NCBI GenBank assembly: GCA_001916715.1
Contig: MNSZ01000058.1
Location: 84,658 to 148,657 of the forward strand
Length of the DNA: 64,000 nt
Origin: Firmicutes bacterium CAG:24053_14
GTDB lineage: Bacteria; Bacillota; Clostridia; Oscillospirales; Oscillospiraceae
Direction of reading: 5' to 3'
Of this stretch, positions 31,806 to 39,559 are shown piece by piece. Position numbers and translations under genes: made by a program. Under the pieces are notes generated by a model. The model was not told where the DNA came from. It searched no databases and saw only the letters and a program-made list of their open reading frames with translations. How positions within the stretch are numbered: position 1 is the first letter of the stretch; every line of letters begins with the position of its first letter.

Positions 31806-32974
31806 ATTCTTGCGACTCCGCTTTTTATCGCGGCGGCCTTGACGGCGGCGGCAACGGTCTCGCCCACGCCCTCGTCAAATGCCTGCGGCAGGATATTATC
31901 GCAGGAGAGCTTATCCTCGCCTACCATACCTGCAAGAGCATGCGCAGCGGCGATCTTCATCTCGTCGTTTATATCAAATGCACGGGCATCCAGCGCGCCG
32001 CGGAATATGCCGGGGAACGCAAGGACGTTGTTGATCTGATTTGGATAATCGCTGCGGCCCGTGCTGACGATCGCTGCGCCGGCGCGCTTTGCTTCATCGG
32101 GGAATATCTCCGGCGTGGGGTTTGCGCAGGCAAACACTATCGCGTCGTGTGCCATAGTCCGCACCATGTCGGAGGTCAAGACTCCGGGGGCGGATACTCC
32201 GATGAACACGTCCGCGCCCTTGATAACGTCGGCAAGACTTCCCTTTTCACAGGCATGATTTGTCGTTTCCGCTATCTCCTGCTTTGCAGGGTTAAGGCCG
32301 GGGCGGCCGTTATATATGGCGCCGGTTCTGTCGGTCATGACTACATTTCCCGCACCGACGGAAACAAGCAGCTTTATGATAGCTATTCCGGCAGCTCCTG
32401 CGCCGGAGGTTACGATCTTCACGTCCTCAAGACGCTTGCCGACGACCTTCAGCGCGTTCATAAGTCCGGCCAGCATTATGACCGCCGTTCCGTGCTGGTC
32501 ATCGTGGAAAACGGGGATATCGCAGCGCTCCCTGAGCTTGCGCTCTATCTCAAAGCAGCGCGGAGCGGAGATATCCTCAAGGTTCACGCCGCCAAACGAG
32601 CCTGCAAGCAGCGCGACGGTGTTTACGATCTCGTCAACATCCTTGCTGCGAATGCACAATGGAATGGCATCGACGCCGCCGAATTCCTTAAACAGCAGGC
32701 ACTTTCCCTCCATGACCGGCATTCCGGCCTCGGGGCCTATATCGCCGAGTCCGAGAACGGCCGTTCCGTCGGTGACAACGGCGACGGTGTTCCAGCGACG
32801 GGTAAGCTCATAGCTTTTGTTTACATCCTTTTGTATCTCAAGGCAGGGTGCGGCAACGCCGGGTGTGTAGGCAAGGCTGAGCGACTGGCGATCATTTGCC
32901 TTCGTACGCGAGGCGACCTCGATCTTGCCCTTGAGTTCATAGTGCAATTCAAGCGATTTCTTTGCGTAGTCCAT
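31802..32974 (-). CDS. NAD(P)-dependent malic enzyme, short bacterial type
   Basis: This 390-residue protein oxidatively decarboxylates malate to pyruvate. It carries SLAYTPGVAAPC, where the Tyr region is catalytic, then DGTAVLGLGDIGPEAGMPVMEGK, FHDDQHGTAVI with metal Asp residues, and the nucleotide-binding GAGAAGIA. Length is that of the small MaeB-like enzymes without the phosphotransacetylase extension. Its start overlaps the fumarase beta stop by one base (TAATG). Directly downstream of a two-subunit fumarase it makes a fumarate-to-malate-to-pyruvate path in one transcript. Confidence 0.95.
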   Translation of the reverse strand: MDYAKKSLELHYELKGKIEVASRTKANDRQSLSLAYTPGVAAPCLEIQKDVNKSYELTRRWNTVAVVTDGTAVLGLGDIGPEAGMPVMEGKCLLFKEFGGVDAIPLCIRSKDVDEIVNTVALLAGSFGGVNLEDISAPRCFEIERKLRERCDIPVFHDDQHGTAVIMLAGLMNALKVVGKRLEDVKIVTSGAGAAGIAIIKLLVSVGAGNVVMTDRTGAIYNGRPGLNPAKQEIAETTNHACEKGSLADVIKGADVFIGVSAPGVLTSDMVRTMAHDAIVFACANPTPEIFPDEAKRAGAAIVSTGRSDYPNQINNVLAFPGIFRGALDARAFDINDEMKIAAAHALAGMVGEDKLSCDNILPQAFDEGVGETVAAAVKAAAIKSGVARI

Positions 32975-33534
32975 TATTTTTCTACCTCTTTTAAATACTG
33001 CTCTCTTCCGAGCTTATACAAATCATTGCCCTGACTGTCGATCGCGACGGTAAGCGGCATATCCTTAACCGTAAGTCTGCGCACGGCCTCGCAGCCGAGA
33101 TCTGCCCAACACACAAGCTCGGCCTGCTCAATTGACGCTGCCATAAGCGCTCCGGCTCCGCCGATCGCCGCAAGGTACACTGCTCCGTTTTTGATCATTG
33201 ATTTTACCACCGCATCGCTGCGGTTGCCTTTGCCTATCATTATTTTAAGCCCGGCGTCCAACAGGCGCGGCGAGTATGCGTCCATTCTTCCGGATGTGGT
33301 CGGCCCTGCCGAGCCTATGCAGCAGCCGTCATGCTCCGGGGTCGGGCCGACATAGTATATCGCGCTGCCGCTTAGCTCAAACGGCGCAGGCTCGCCGTTA
33401 TCAAAGCACTCGCATATGCGCTTGTGTGCCGCGTCGCGCGCGGTGTACACTGTGCCTGACAGCAGCACGCTGTCGCCGGCGCAAAGCTTTTTCAGTTCCT
33501 CCTCGGAGGCCGGAACGCTTATTTTGTATTCCAT
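32974..33534 (-). CDS. fumB: Class I fumarate hydratase, beta (C-terminal) subunit
   Basis: The ATG at 33534 gives 186 residues; two other starts lie three and 12 bases upstream, and GAGGTG is six bases from the adopted one. The protein matches the beta subunit of Fe-S hydro-lyases (fumarase/L(+)-tartrate dehydratase), with VLLSGTVYTARDAAHKR, VGPTPEH, GSAGPTTSGRMDAY and MIGKGNRS. It pairs with the alpha subunit encoded immediately upstream to hydrate fumarate to malate. The alternative substrate tartrate cannot be excluded by motif, but the malic enzyme neighbour favours fumarate. Confidence 0.92.
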   Translation of the reverse strand: MEYKISVPASEEELKKLCAGDSVLLSGTVYTARDAAHKRICECFDNGEPAPFELSGSAIYYVGPTPEHDGCCIGSAGPTTSGRMDAYSPRLLDAGLKIMIGKGNRSDAVVKSMIKNGAVYLAAIGGAGALMAASIEQAELVCWADLGCEAVRRLTVKDMPLTVAIDSQGNDLYKLGREQYLKEVEK

Positions 33535-33542
33535 CATGCACC

Positions 33543-34394
33543 TCACAGACTTGCGCTTGCACGCCGCGTCGCGTGGCAGCTTATATTAACCGCCACCGGA
33601 AGCCCGGCAACGTGGGTCGGCATCGCTTCTATCAGCACCGCGAGCGCCGTCGTTTTTCCGCCGAAGCCCTGCGGCCCTATGCCGAGGGCGTTTATTTTAT
33701 CCAACAGCTCACGCTCGAGCGCGGCATAGTATTCGTCGGGGTTCGGCTCATTGACCGGGCGCAGCAGCGCATGCTTTGCAAGGCAGGCTGCCTTATCAAA
33801 GCTGCCGCCGATGCCGACGCCGACGATTATCGGCGGACACGGGTTTGCTCCGGCTTTCTCAACGGTATCAAGCACGAAATTCCTCACACCCTCAACGCCG
33901 TCGGCAGGCTTGAGCATTTTAAGCGCGCTCATATTCTCGCTTCCGAAGCCCTTGGGCATGACGGTTATGCGCATTTTATCGCCGCGCGTGAGCTTAACTG
34001 TCACAAGCGCAGGGGTGTTATCGCCGGTATTTACCCTGCGCAGCGGATCACATACGACGCTTTTGCGCAGATAGCCCTCACCGTAACCGCGGCGCACGCC
34101 GTTATTGACGGCCTGTTCAAAATCGCCCTCAATGTGTACGTCCTGCCCCAGCTCAACGAACACGCAGGCCATGCCGGTATCCTGGCAGACCGGCAGCGTT
34201 TTTTCAGATGCTATTCGCACATTGTCGCCCAGCAGCGAGAGGATGCGCTTGGCTCCGTCCCACGGCTCTGCCTTTTCGGCCCTTTCTATTGCGTTTATAA
34301 CGTCGGGCGGAAGCCGGAGGTTTGCCTCGATGCACAGCCTCGCGACGGTGTCTTCGATCACTTTTGCGTCTATATTTCTCATATCGTTCTCCAT
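33543..34394 (-). CDS. fumA: Class I fumarate hydratase, alpha subunit, with Fe-S cluster
   Basis: This 283-residue subunit has three candidate cysteines for the oxygen-sensitive [4Fe-4S] cluster: LPVCQDTG, NPCPPIIVGVGIGG and NISCHATR. It also has MPKGFGSENMSALKML and GPQGFGGKTTALAV, both family marks. The beta subunit follows after eight bases. An internal ATG at 34382 is preceded by GGAG at six bases, while the ATG at 34394 has only a weak site, so the true protein may be four residues shorter. An oxygen-labile fumarase fits a strict anaerobe. Confidence 0.92.
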   Translation of the reverse strand: MENDMRNIDAKVIEDTVARLCIEANLRLPPDVINAIERAEKAEPWDGAKRILSLLGDNVRIASEKTLPVCQDTGMACVFVELGQDVHIEGDFEQAVNNGVRRGYGEGYLRKSVVCDPLRRVNTGDNTPALVTVKLTRGDKMRITVMPKGFGSENMSALKMLKPADGVEGVRNFVLDTVEKAGANPCPPIIVGVGIGGSFDKAACLAKHALLRPVNEPNPDEYYAALERELLDKINALGIGPQGFGGKTTALAVLIEAMPTHVAGLPVAVNISCHATRRASASL

Positions 34395-34421
34395 GTTTTT
34401 ATCTCACGGCAATTATAAGCA

Positions 34422-34459
34422 AAAATAAAGCGAGCGTCAACCGACTCTCGCTTTATTTT
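34422..34459. terminator. Bidirectional terminator at the left end of the 34.4-34.75 kb spacer
   Basis: A 13-bp stem (34422-34434 with 34447-34459) with A-rich and T-rich flanks. On the minus strand it would end any RNA that begins near 34750; on the plus strand little could precede it. Confidence 0.8.
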
Positions 34460-34750
34460 CCTCTTGCGCCGAAAGTATTTTGCCGGGCGGAGTGCTCAAT
34501 TCCTCCCTGCTCAGTGCCTTCGGTGCTCGCTATTGAGTTTCGCAGATGACGCCGCGGACAGTCTGCGTCAGTCCCCCCGCATCAATTCCGAAACTGACTT
34601 TGCCAGGCATATTTTGCGGTTTCCCCGGGATCGGGAAGCAGATACTCCGATGTGGGCTTCGTCGTATCACGATCCGAAGAGCGCCGCAAGCGTGCATAGC
34701 GGTTATCTCAATAATAGGTCAGGCTCGCACCCTCCCAATAAATGAAATAC
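34460..34750 (-). ncRNA. Unexplained structured spacer, candidate non-coding RNA
   Basis: About 290 bp without a credible gene lie between a flavodoxin gene and the terminator at 34422-34459. Several strong local pairings are present: GGGAGG with CTTCCC enclosing CTTCG...CGAAG; CTCAAT with ATTGAG; CGCAGA with TCTGCG; and GTCAG with CTGAC. The longest frame (34464-34745, plus) lacks a ribosome site. A minus-strand RNA read through from the flavodoxin gene or from a local promoter and ended by the terminator fits best. The conserved blocks of RNase P RNA, tmRNA and SRP RNA were looked for and not found. Confidence 0.4.
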
Positions 34751-34754
34751 AGTA

Positions 34755-35258
34755 TCAGTGCTCGGCGCACCATTTGACGATATCGTCAACGCACCAGCAG
34801 GGCGGCTCGCCGACACCTGTGGATGCCATTTTGTAAGTAGCCTTCTGCGCATCGCTGAGGTTTTCCTTGCCCTCGAAGCGAGCCGCTATCTCTTTGTTCT
34901 TTATCTTCATTATAAATCTGAAGTGCGGCGGAAGCTTATTGATATTGAATGCACCCTGGCGCGTAAATACGGGAACATCCGCGCATACCGCGTTTTTCTC
35001 GCGGCAAACTTCCTCGCTCTTTGCGGAAACGGGGCTCATGCCGACCTGGACGACGGCGCCGATATCATACTTCTTTGCAGCCTTGTCATAGCCCATGATC
35101 TTGCCTGCAAACAGCCAGCCGACATAAATTATCTTCGTATCGGCAGGAATATACTCTTTGCCGAGAGGGAATGCCGGAATATGCAGGCGTGCCGAGAGAA
35201 GGTCTGCGTATTTTTTGCAGGAACCGGTCGTCGATTTGTAAACTATTGCGCTGAACAT
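34755..35258 (-). CDS. Flavodoxin-domain protein
   Basis: The ATG at 35258 gives 167 residues. It begins FSAIVYKSTTGSCKKYADLL, in which KSTTGSCKKYA matches the FMN phosphate-binding loop of flavodoxin-like proteins. The middle (IIYVGWLFAGKIMGYDKA) and a later VVQVGMSP fit the second FMN loop. The C-terminal half has Cys residues (PPCWC...WC) of unknown role. It probably moves electrons or binds FMN; no partner is encoded beside it. The frame is open to 35306, but CAGGGGGT precedes the chosen ATG. It is followed by the unexplained spacer. Confidence 0.75.
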   Translation of the reverse strand: MFSAIVYKSTTGSCKKYADLLSARLHIPAFPLGKEYIPADTKIIYVGWLFAGKIMGYDKAAKKYDIGAVVQVGMSPVSAKSEEVCREKNAVCADVPVFTRQGAFNINKLPPHFRFIMKIKNKEIAARFEGKENLSDAQKATYKMASTGVGEPPCWCVDDIVKWCAEH

Positions 35259-35291
35259 AAAACTATACCCCCTGTATTGTTTTTTAATTTG

Positions 35292-35319
35292 TATATAGAA
35301 TAGCACAAGTGTTTGTCAA
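35292..35319 (-). promoter_or_regulatory. Promoter of the flavodoxin gene
   Basis: Minus strand TTGACA (35319-35314), 16 bp, TATATA (35297-35292). Transcription would begin near 35285, leaving a leader of under 30 bases before the ATG at 35258. Confidence 0.6.
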
Positions 35320-35434
35320 TTTCAAGACTCACAGGGCCGCGAAAGTGTCAATTTGGTAAAATTTTTTCTTTTAGAATAAGTACGCTCACTTCGCAGATAA
35401 TAATAACGAACATTTTTATTTGGAGGTTCAATAA

Positions 35435-35608
35435 ATGACACCTAAAGAATTATTGTATATTGAAGACGCGCTCGGTCACACGAAATTTCTTATGACGCAG
35501 TGCAGTCTCGCGGCAAACCAGCTGACCGATCCTCAGCTGAAACGTCAGGCTCAGCAGCTTATAAGCGAAAACCAAAAGCTTTTCACGAAGTTTTTCAATC
35601 TAGTCTGA
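35435..35608 (+). CDS. Short CotF-like spore coat-associated protein
   Basis: This is a 57-residue gene. A strong TTGGAGG site precedes the ATG. The protein begins MTPKELLYIEDALGHTKF and continues with CSLAANQLTDPQLK and ENQKLFTKFFNLV, a helical pattern seen in short proteins that accompany CotF in Clostridia. It probably packs with the 83-residue CotF encoded 12 bp downstream; together they resemble the two halves of a ferritin-like helical bundle. Spore coat location is inferred from the partner. It is too short for most automatic gene callers' default cut-offs. Confidence 0.8.
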   Translation: MTPKELLYIEDALGHTKFLMTQCSLAANQLTDPQLKRQAQQLISENQKLFTKFFNLV

Positions 35609-35620
35609 GGAGGACAAAAT

Positions 35621-35872
35621 ATGAACGATCGAGATATAATGGAGAACCTGCTTCTAACCACTAAGGGCGTGTGTGACCTTTTCATGCACGGTGCGATAGA
35701 ATCAAGCACCGACAATGTTCATCAGACCTTCTGCACCGCACTTGGCAACAGTCTGAGCATGCAGGACAGCATTTATAAAGAGATGTCAAGTCATGGCTGG
35801 TATTCCTCCGAGCAGGCCCAGCAGCAGCGTATAGATCAGGTAAAGCAGAAGTTTTCCGCACCGCAGGCATAA
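35621..35872 (+). CDS. cotF: CotF-family spore coat protein
   Basis: This 83-residue protein begins MNDRDIMENLLLTTKGVCDL and contains SSTDNVHQTFCTALGNSLSMQDSIY followed by HGWYSSEQAQQQ, the signature of the CotF family (a helical pair ending in a GWY turn). These proteins sit in the coat of mature endospores. TGAGGAGG, overlapping the previous stop, is its ribosome site, so the two CotF genes form one unit. They would be expected to be under late mother-cell sigma factors, but no clear SigE or SigK promoter could be read upstream. A terminator follows directly. Confidence 0.88.
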   Translation: MNDRDIMENLLLTTKGVCDLFMHGAIESSTDNVHQTFCTALGNSLSMQDSIYKEMSSHGWYSSEQAQQQRIDQVKQKFSAPQA

Positions 35873-35876
35873 GCTG

Positions 35877-35898
35877 ACCGCAGGCATTTGCCTGCGGT
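35877..35898 (+). terminator. Terminator after the cotF pair
   Basis: A 9-bp stem (35877-35885 with 35890-35898), followed by TTT. The convergent AraC gene ends at 35917, so it may serve both strands. Confidence 0.75.
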
Positions 35899-35916
35899 TT
35901 ACATAACATTGTCGTA

Positions 35917-36762
35917 TCACTGTTTTTTGATCCTGCCGGGGCTTACGCGAAACGTCTTGGTGAAGGCTCTGTGGAACGCCGAGTAATCAACAAAGCCGCA
36001 TTCGGCAGCGGCCGCCGAGGCGCTCATCCCCTCGCGGATGAGCCGCGCAGCCAGCACAAGTCGCTTTTGCCGTATGTAATTGTGCACCGTGCAGCCTGTC
36101 TGAGCCTTGAAAAGGCGCATGAAGTGATAGCGGCTCAAATAGCACAGCGCCGCCATATCATCAATATTAAGCTCGTTTGTCAGGTTCTCGTTTATATAAG
36201 ACAGCGCCGGGGCTATCTTACCTCCCGAATCCGCCGAAACATCCTCATAGCTTTTATCACTGAGCATAATGCGGTTTAGCAAAACCAGAAGCTGCACGAG
36301 CATGGTGCCGCGCAGAAGCTGCGCGCCGAAAAGCTCATCGTTCTGAGTATCCTCAAGCCGCTTGAGTGCATCCTTCAGCATGCCGACGCTTCCTTCATCC
36401 GGGCGCATGAGGCAATAGCCGCGCTTTTCGGCCGAGGCAAAGCAGTCCATCAGTCCTGCGTTCGGCGCAAATCGCTCAACATAAGCGGAATCGAGATATA
36501 TTATTATCCTCTCATACGGTACCGAAAGGTCGATCGCCGCCTTATGGATCATATGATGGCGCACGAGCAGGATATCCCACGGCTCAAGCTTATATGCTGT
36601 GCCCTCAACGGTGTAATCGACCTTGCCGGATATGAGGATGACGATCTTATCAAACTCGTGAAAATGGAAATCCTTTTCCTGCCCGGAGCTGTCCTTTAAG
36701 TGAAAAAGTCTGAAATTCTCGTTCAGATAGCCGTCATTGCTGTATTTATACCGTTCTGTCAT
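35917..36762 (-). CDS. AraC-family transcriptional regulator with cupin sensor domain
   Basis: The protein has 281 residues from the ATG at 36762 (GGAG seven bases upstream). The N-terminal half is a cupin-like ligand domain (FHFHEFDKIVILISGKVDYTVEG, LEPWDILLVRH). The C-terminal about 100 residues are the double helix-turn-helix, with NIDDMAALCYLSRYHFMRLFKAQTG and the second HTH AAAAECGFVDYSAFHRAFTKTFRVSPGRIKK. It is divergent from the dicarboxylate/amino-acid symporter gene, sharing a roughly 130-bp gap, so regulation of that transporter is likely. The inducer may be its substrate; this is inference. Confidence 0.92.
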   Translation of the reverse strand: MTERYKYSNDGYLNENFRLFHLKDSSGQEKDFHFHEFDKIVILISGKVDYTVEGTAYKLEPWDILLVRHHMIHKAAIDLSVPYERIIIYLDSAYVERFAPNAGLMDCFASAEKRGYCLMRPDEGSVGMLKDALKRLEDTQNDELFGAQLLRGTMLVQLLVLLNRIMLSDKSYEDVSADSGGKIAPALSYINENLTNELNIDDMAALCYLSRYHFMRLFKAQTGCTVHNYIRQKRLVLAARLIREGMSASAAAAECGFVDYSAFHRAFTKTFRVSPGRIKKQ

Positions 36763-36792
36763 CACAATGCTCCCAAAATGTTCTCACAAAGG

Positions 36793-36821
36793 ATTATATA
36801 GCATTATTTGCAATGTTTCAA
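36793..36821 (-). promoter_or_regulatory. Promoter of the AraC regulator gene
   Basis: Minus strand TTGAAA (36821-36816), 17 bp, TATAAT (36798-36793). Confidence 0.72.
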
Positions 36822-36834
36822 GCACTATCGTCAA

Positions 36835-36863
36835 TTTACTTTGCAAATACATGCGAATATAAT
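36835..36863 (+). promoter_or_regulatory. Promoter of the symporter gene
   Basis: TTTACT (36835-36840), 17 bp, TATAAT (36858-36863). The -35 box is poor, as expected for an activator-dependent promoter. The AraC promoter lies back to back with only 13 bp between the two -35 boxes. Confidence 0.65.
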
Positions 36864-36894
36864 TTTCACAGAAAAACTTTTAAGGAGTGCAATC

Positions 36895-38190
36895 ATGGCA
36901 AAGAAGAAATCTTTCTTTAAAACCTACGGTTTTATAGTATTCATGCTCGCCGGTATCGTCGGCGGCTGTATCGTCGGTGCGCTCAACCCCGTCGTCAAGG
37001 ACGCATCGGGCGAGATCATCGACAAGGGCGCAACCGTTCTCGAACCTATCGGCACGGTTTTCATAAACCTCATGTTCTGCGTCGTCGTCCCCATGGTGTT
37101 TTGTTCGATAGCATCGGCTATCGCAAACATGTCCAGCGCAAAGCGCGCAGGCAAGGTCATGGGTCTGACTGTCGGCACATTCTTCGTCACCGCTGCAATT
37201 GCGGCCGTTATCATGTACGTCATCGTACGTCTGTGCCCCGTTGTCACCGGCGACTATACCATAGTCGAGGGTGAAGTCAGCTCAACGCTGAGCGTGACCG
37301 ACATGATCATAAACTTCTTCACCAAGCCCGACTTCGGCGAGCTGTGGAGCCGCAAGGCTATCCTTCCTCTCATCATTGCCGCGACCTTCTTCGGCTTCGG
37401 CATTCAGATGACCGGCGGCAAGGAGAGCATGGTAGCAAAATTCCTTGATAACCTCACGGCCATTCTCATGAATGTCGTGAAGATCATCACCTATTATGCA
37501 CCCATCGGCTTCTTTGGCTTCTTTGCCTATCTTGTTGCTACTTACGGTCCCGACCTCATCGGAGACTACAGCCGCACGCTTATCATCTACTACGTTCTGT
37601 GCTTTGCATACATGTTCATCTTCTTCCCGATCTATGCTCGCTTCGGCGGCGGCAAGGGCGGCGTGAAGGCCATGTGGAAGCATCTGTTCCGCCCTGCAGC
37701 CGTCGCCTTCGGCACCTGCTCTTCCGTTGCAACCATTCCCACGAACCTTGAGGTCTCCGAAGAGACCGGTATCTCGAAGGAGGTTTCGAACATCGTCGTT
37801 CCTCTCGGCGCAACTATGCACATGGACGGCTCGGCAATGAGCGCGATCATAAAGGTCGCATTCCTGTTCGGCATATTCGGCATGGACTTCGGCACCGGCC
37901 AGGCGATATTGGCAATTATCGTTGCGGTGTTCTCCTCCGTTGCAATGAGCGGCATTCCCGGCGGCGGCGGCACAGGCGAGCTTGTTCTGTGTACCCTGTT
38001 CTTCCCCGATCAGCTTGCGGTCGCCTTCCCCATCGCGCTGGCTATCGGCAACCTCGTCGATCCCCCTGCAACAATGGTAAACGCAGCCGGCGACTATGTT
38101 GTTTCCTTCATCGTTGAGCGCTTTGTCAACGGCAAGGATTGGCTCCAGAAGAAGCTTGCAAAAGACGGCGAAAAGAAAATCGAGGCATAA
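36895..38190 (+). CDS. Dicarboxylate/amino acid:cation symporter (DAACS family)
   Basis: The ATG at 36895, following TAAGGAG, gives 431 residues. The GltP/DctA fold is shown by eight hydrophobic segments and the re-entrant loops: the serine-rich tip is GTCSSVATIP, segment 7 has HMDGSAM where NMDGT is usual, and the second loop has SGIPGGGGTGE. A late NLVDPPATMVNAAGD fits the substrate-coordinating segment 8. It takes up Glu/Asp, Ser/Thr or C4-dicarboxylates with Na+ or H+; the motif does not decide which. It is divergent from the AraC regulator. Its last 97 bases overlap a gene on the other strand. Confidence 0.93.
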   Translation: MAKKKSFFKTYGFIVFMLAGIVGGCIVGALNPVVKDASGEIIDKGATVLEPIGTVFINLMFCVVVPMVFCSIASAIANMSSAKRAGKVMGLTVGTFFVTAAIAAVIMYVIVRLCPVVTGDYTIVEGEVSSTLSVTDMIINFFTKPDFGELWSRKAILPLIIAATFFGFGIQMTGGKESMVAKFLDNLTAILMNVVKIITYYAPIGFFGFFAYLVATYGPDLIGDYSRTLIIYYVLCFAYMFIFFPIYARFGGGKGGVKAMWKHLFRPAAVAFGTCSSVATIPTNLEVSEETGISKEVSNIVVPLGATMHMDGSAMSAIIKVAFLFGIFGMDFGTGQAILAIIVAVFSSVAMSGIPGGGGTGELVLCTLFFPDQLAVAFPIALAIGNLVDPPATMVNAAGDYVVSFIVERFVNGKDWLQKKLAKDGEKKIEA

Positions 38191-38774
38191 CTTATCTCTC
38201 TGAACTCCCATGCGTCCTCGTGACGGACAAAGTACAGTGGGCATTCCTTGCCGCAGGTGTCATAATGGCGTATCACATGCTCTGCGGACAATCCGTATGT
38301 ATCGCACAGCCACGCCGTCAGTCTGACAAGCGACCGATATGTTGAATCGTTAAATTTGCCGCTCTCGTCCGGGTGGCAGACCTCTATGGATATCGTATCG
38401 CGGTTGCGCTCGCTCGTTGCCGATGATTTCTCGTCGAGCGGGACGCACTGTATCACCTCGCCGTCGAGCCCTATGACAAAATGCGAGCTGACCTCGCTGT
38501 CAGGGTTATTGAAATAGTTCCGGTTCTGCTGCGCGGTAGTGCCGGGATTTCCGACATAGTGGACAACGATGTCGTTTATCTCTTCAAGTTTCACGCCGCG
38601 GCGCGAGGCTCCGTCAATATCAATGAGCTGAACATCCACCCAATCCGGCACAGGTTCATCGCGCACGGTGTTTTTTCGCTCGAACAGGCCTATCTTCATT
38701 GCCGCCGCAGCAATTACGGCAAGAACGACTAAGACGGCAATCGCCGTCAGCGCGCGGCTCTTTCTTTTCTTCAT
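38094..38774 (-). CDS. N-acetylmuramoyl-L-alanine amidase (Amidase_2/PGRP type), 3' end antisense to the symporter
   Basis: The protein has 226 residues: a signal anchor (about 7-27), then an amidase domain with VVHYVGNPGTT (first zinc His), SSHFVIGLDGEVIQCVP, TISIEVCHPDESGKF and HVIRHYDTCGKECP (second His and Cys ligand). It cuts the amide between MurNAc and the stem peptide. The conserved domain ends near DAWEF. The last 35 or so residues have no family character and are the reverse complement of the symporter's C-terminus. Its start overlaps the preceding gene's stop by four bases. It closes the regulator-kinase-exported protein-amidase operon. Confidence 0.88.
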   Translation of the reverse strand: MKKRKSRALTAIAVLVVLAVIAAAAMKIGLFERKNTVRDEPVPDWVDVQLIDIDGASRRGVKLEEINDIVVHYVGNPGTTAQQNRNYFNNPDSEVSSHFVIGLDGEVIQCVPLDEKSSATSERNRDTISIEVCHPDESGKFNDSTYRSLVRLTAWLCDTYGLSAEHVIRHYDTCGKECPLYFVRHEDAWEFREISYASIFFSPSFASFFWSQSLPLTKRSTMKETT

Positions 38775-39559
38775 AATATTCCTCCGTCGTTGAATGTGTA
38801 CGCCATGCTGTTTACGCGCAGCGTAAGCGAGTTGACCGCATTCTGCTCAGCCTCGGAGTTTTCTGCAAACGCCGTAGTATCCAGTCCTCCGGGAAACATC
38901 AGATCTATGCCGAATTCGTTGAAGTTTGACTCGTTGTCATTTGTGTTCTCCCAAATTTCGAGTACTTCGGCACCGTACATTTGCGCAAATTGACTCACGA
39001 TGTCCGACAGCTCGTTCGCATCGATCTCCGTTTTTGTACCTGTCTCCCAGCCCGTGCGGTCGCGGTCAATATACAAAAGCGACAGCAGCGCCCCCGTTTC
39101 GTCGTCTATTAGGAAATTCATGCTCCCTGCCCTGTCACTTACGCAAACGCTCCATGCAATCAGCGACGGAGCGCGGCTGTTAGCTTCGGACATCATAAGC
39201 TGCGGCGTCTGATAGGCAATATAGTACTCGCCGTCATTCATCGTTCCGACGCGGTTTACATCGTATTTATTCAAAATTTCAATATATTCGAGCGCCTTTT
39301 CGCCGGCCTGCTCAGATGTCATGTACCTGCCATCCGAAAGCTCCGTAACGCTGAGCCGCTGAGTGCTCATGAGCCAATACTTCTGCGCAAGGCTCACGCT
39401 GCCGCGAGTGTTCAGCCCCAAAGTTGCATCGGCATCGGGAATACTCTCGCTTTTATTCAAAATCGCCCTGTCCTGAACGGCCGATGCACCGAGCGGAATC
39501 CCGAGTCCTATGCACACGGCAAGCAATAAAAGAGCCGCCACGGCTGCATTTTTCCTCAT
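38771..39559 (-). CDS. Exported protein of unknown function, coupled to a two-component system
   Basis: The frame is open to 39592, but the ATG at 39559 overlaps the kinase stop (ATGA) and follows GGAGG, giving 262 residues. Residues 3-27 form a signal sequence. The rest is soluble, with a repeated Trp/Tyr/Asp-containing part (YIAYQTPQLMMSE, LIAWSVCVSDRAGSMNFLIDDETGALLSLLYID). This resembles a PepSY-like turn in which a beta strand is followed by DDETG, but no family can be named. It sits between the kinase and amidase with four-base overlaps on both sides, so the product may be an accessory sensor or inhibitor in the cell-wall response. Confidence 0.8.
   Translation of the reverse strand: MRKNAAVAALLLLAVCIGLGIPLGASAVQDRAILNKSESIPDADATLGLNTRGSVSLAQKYWLMSTQRLSVTELSDGRYMTSEQAGEKALEYIEILNKYDVNRVGTMNDGEYYIAYQTPQLMMSEANSRAPSLIAWSVCVSDRAGSMNFLIDDETGALLSLLYIDRDRTGWETGTKTEIDANELSDIVSQFAQMYGAEVLEIWENTNDNESNFNEFGIDLMFPGGLDTTAFAENSEAEQNAVNSLTLRVNSMAYTFNDGGIL

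Noticed and set aside
34464..34836. Plus-strand frames of about 93-96 codons in the 34.4-34.8 kb spacer, one with a P-loop-like GFPGIGK string.
   Set aside because: No Shine-Dalgarno site, no promoter behind the terminator at 34422, and the downstream end runs into the flavodoxin gene. The P-loop-like string is too short to be meaningful.
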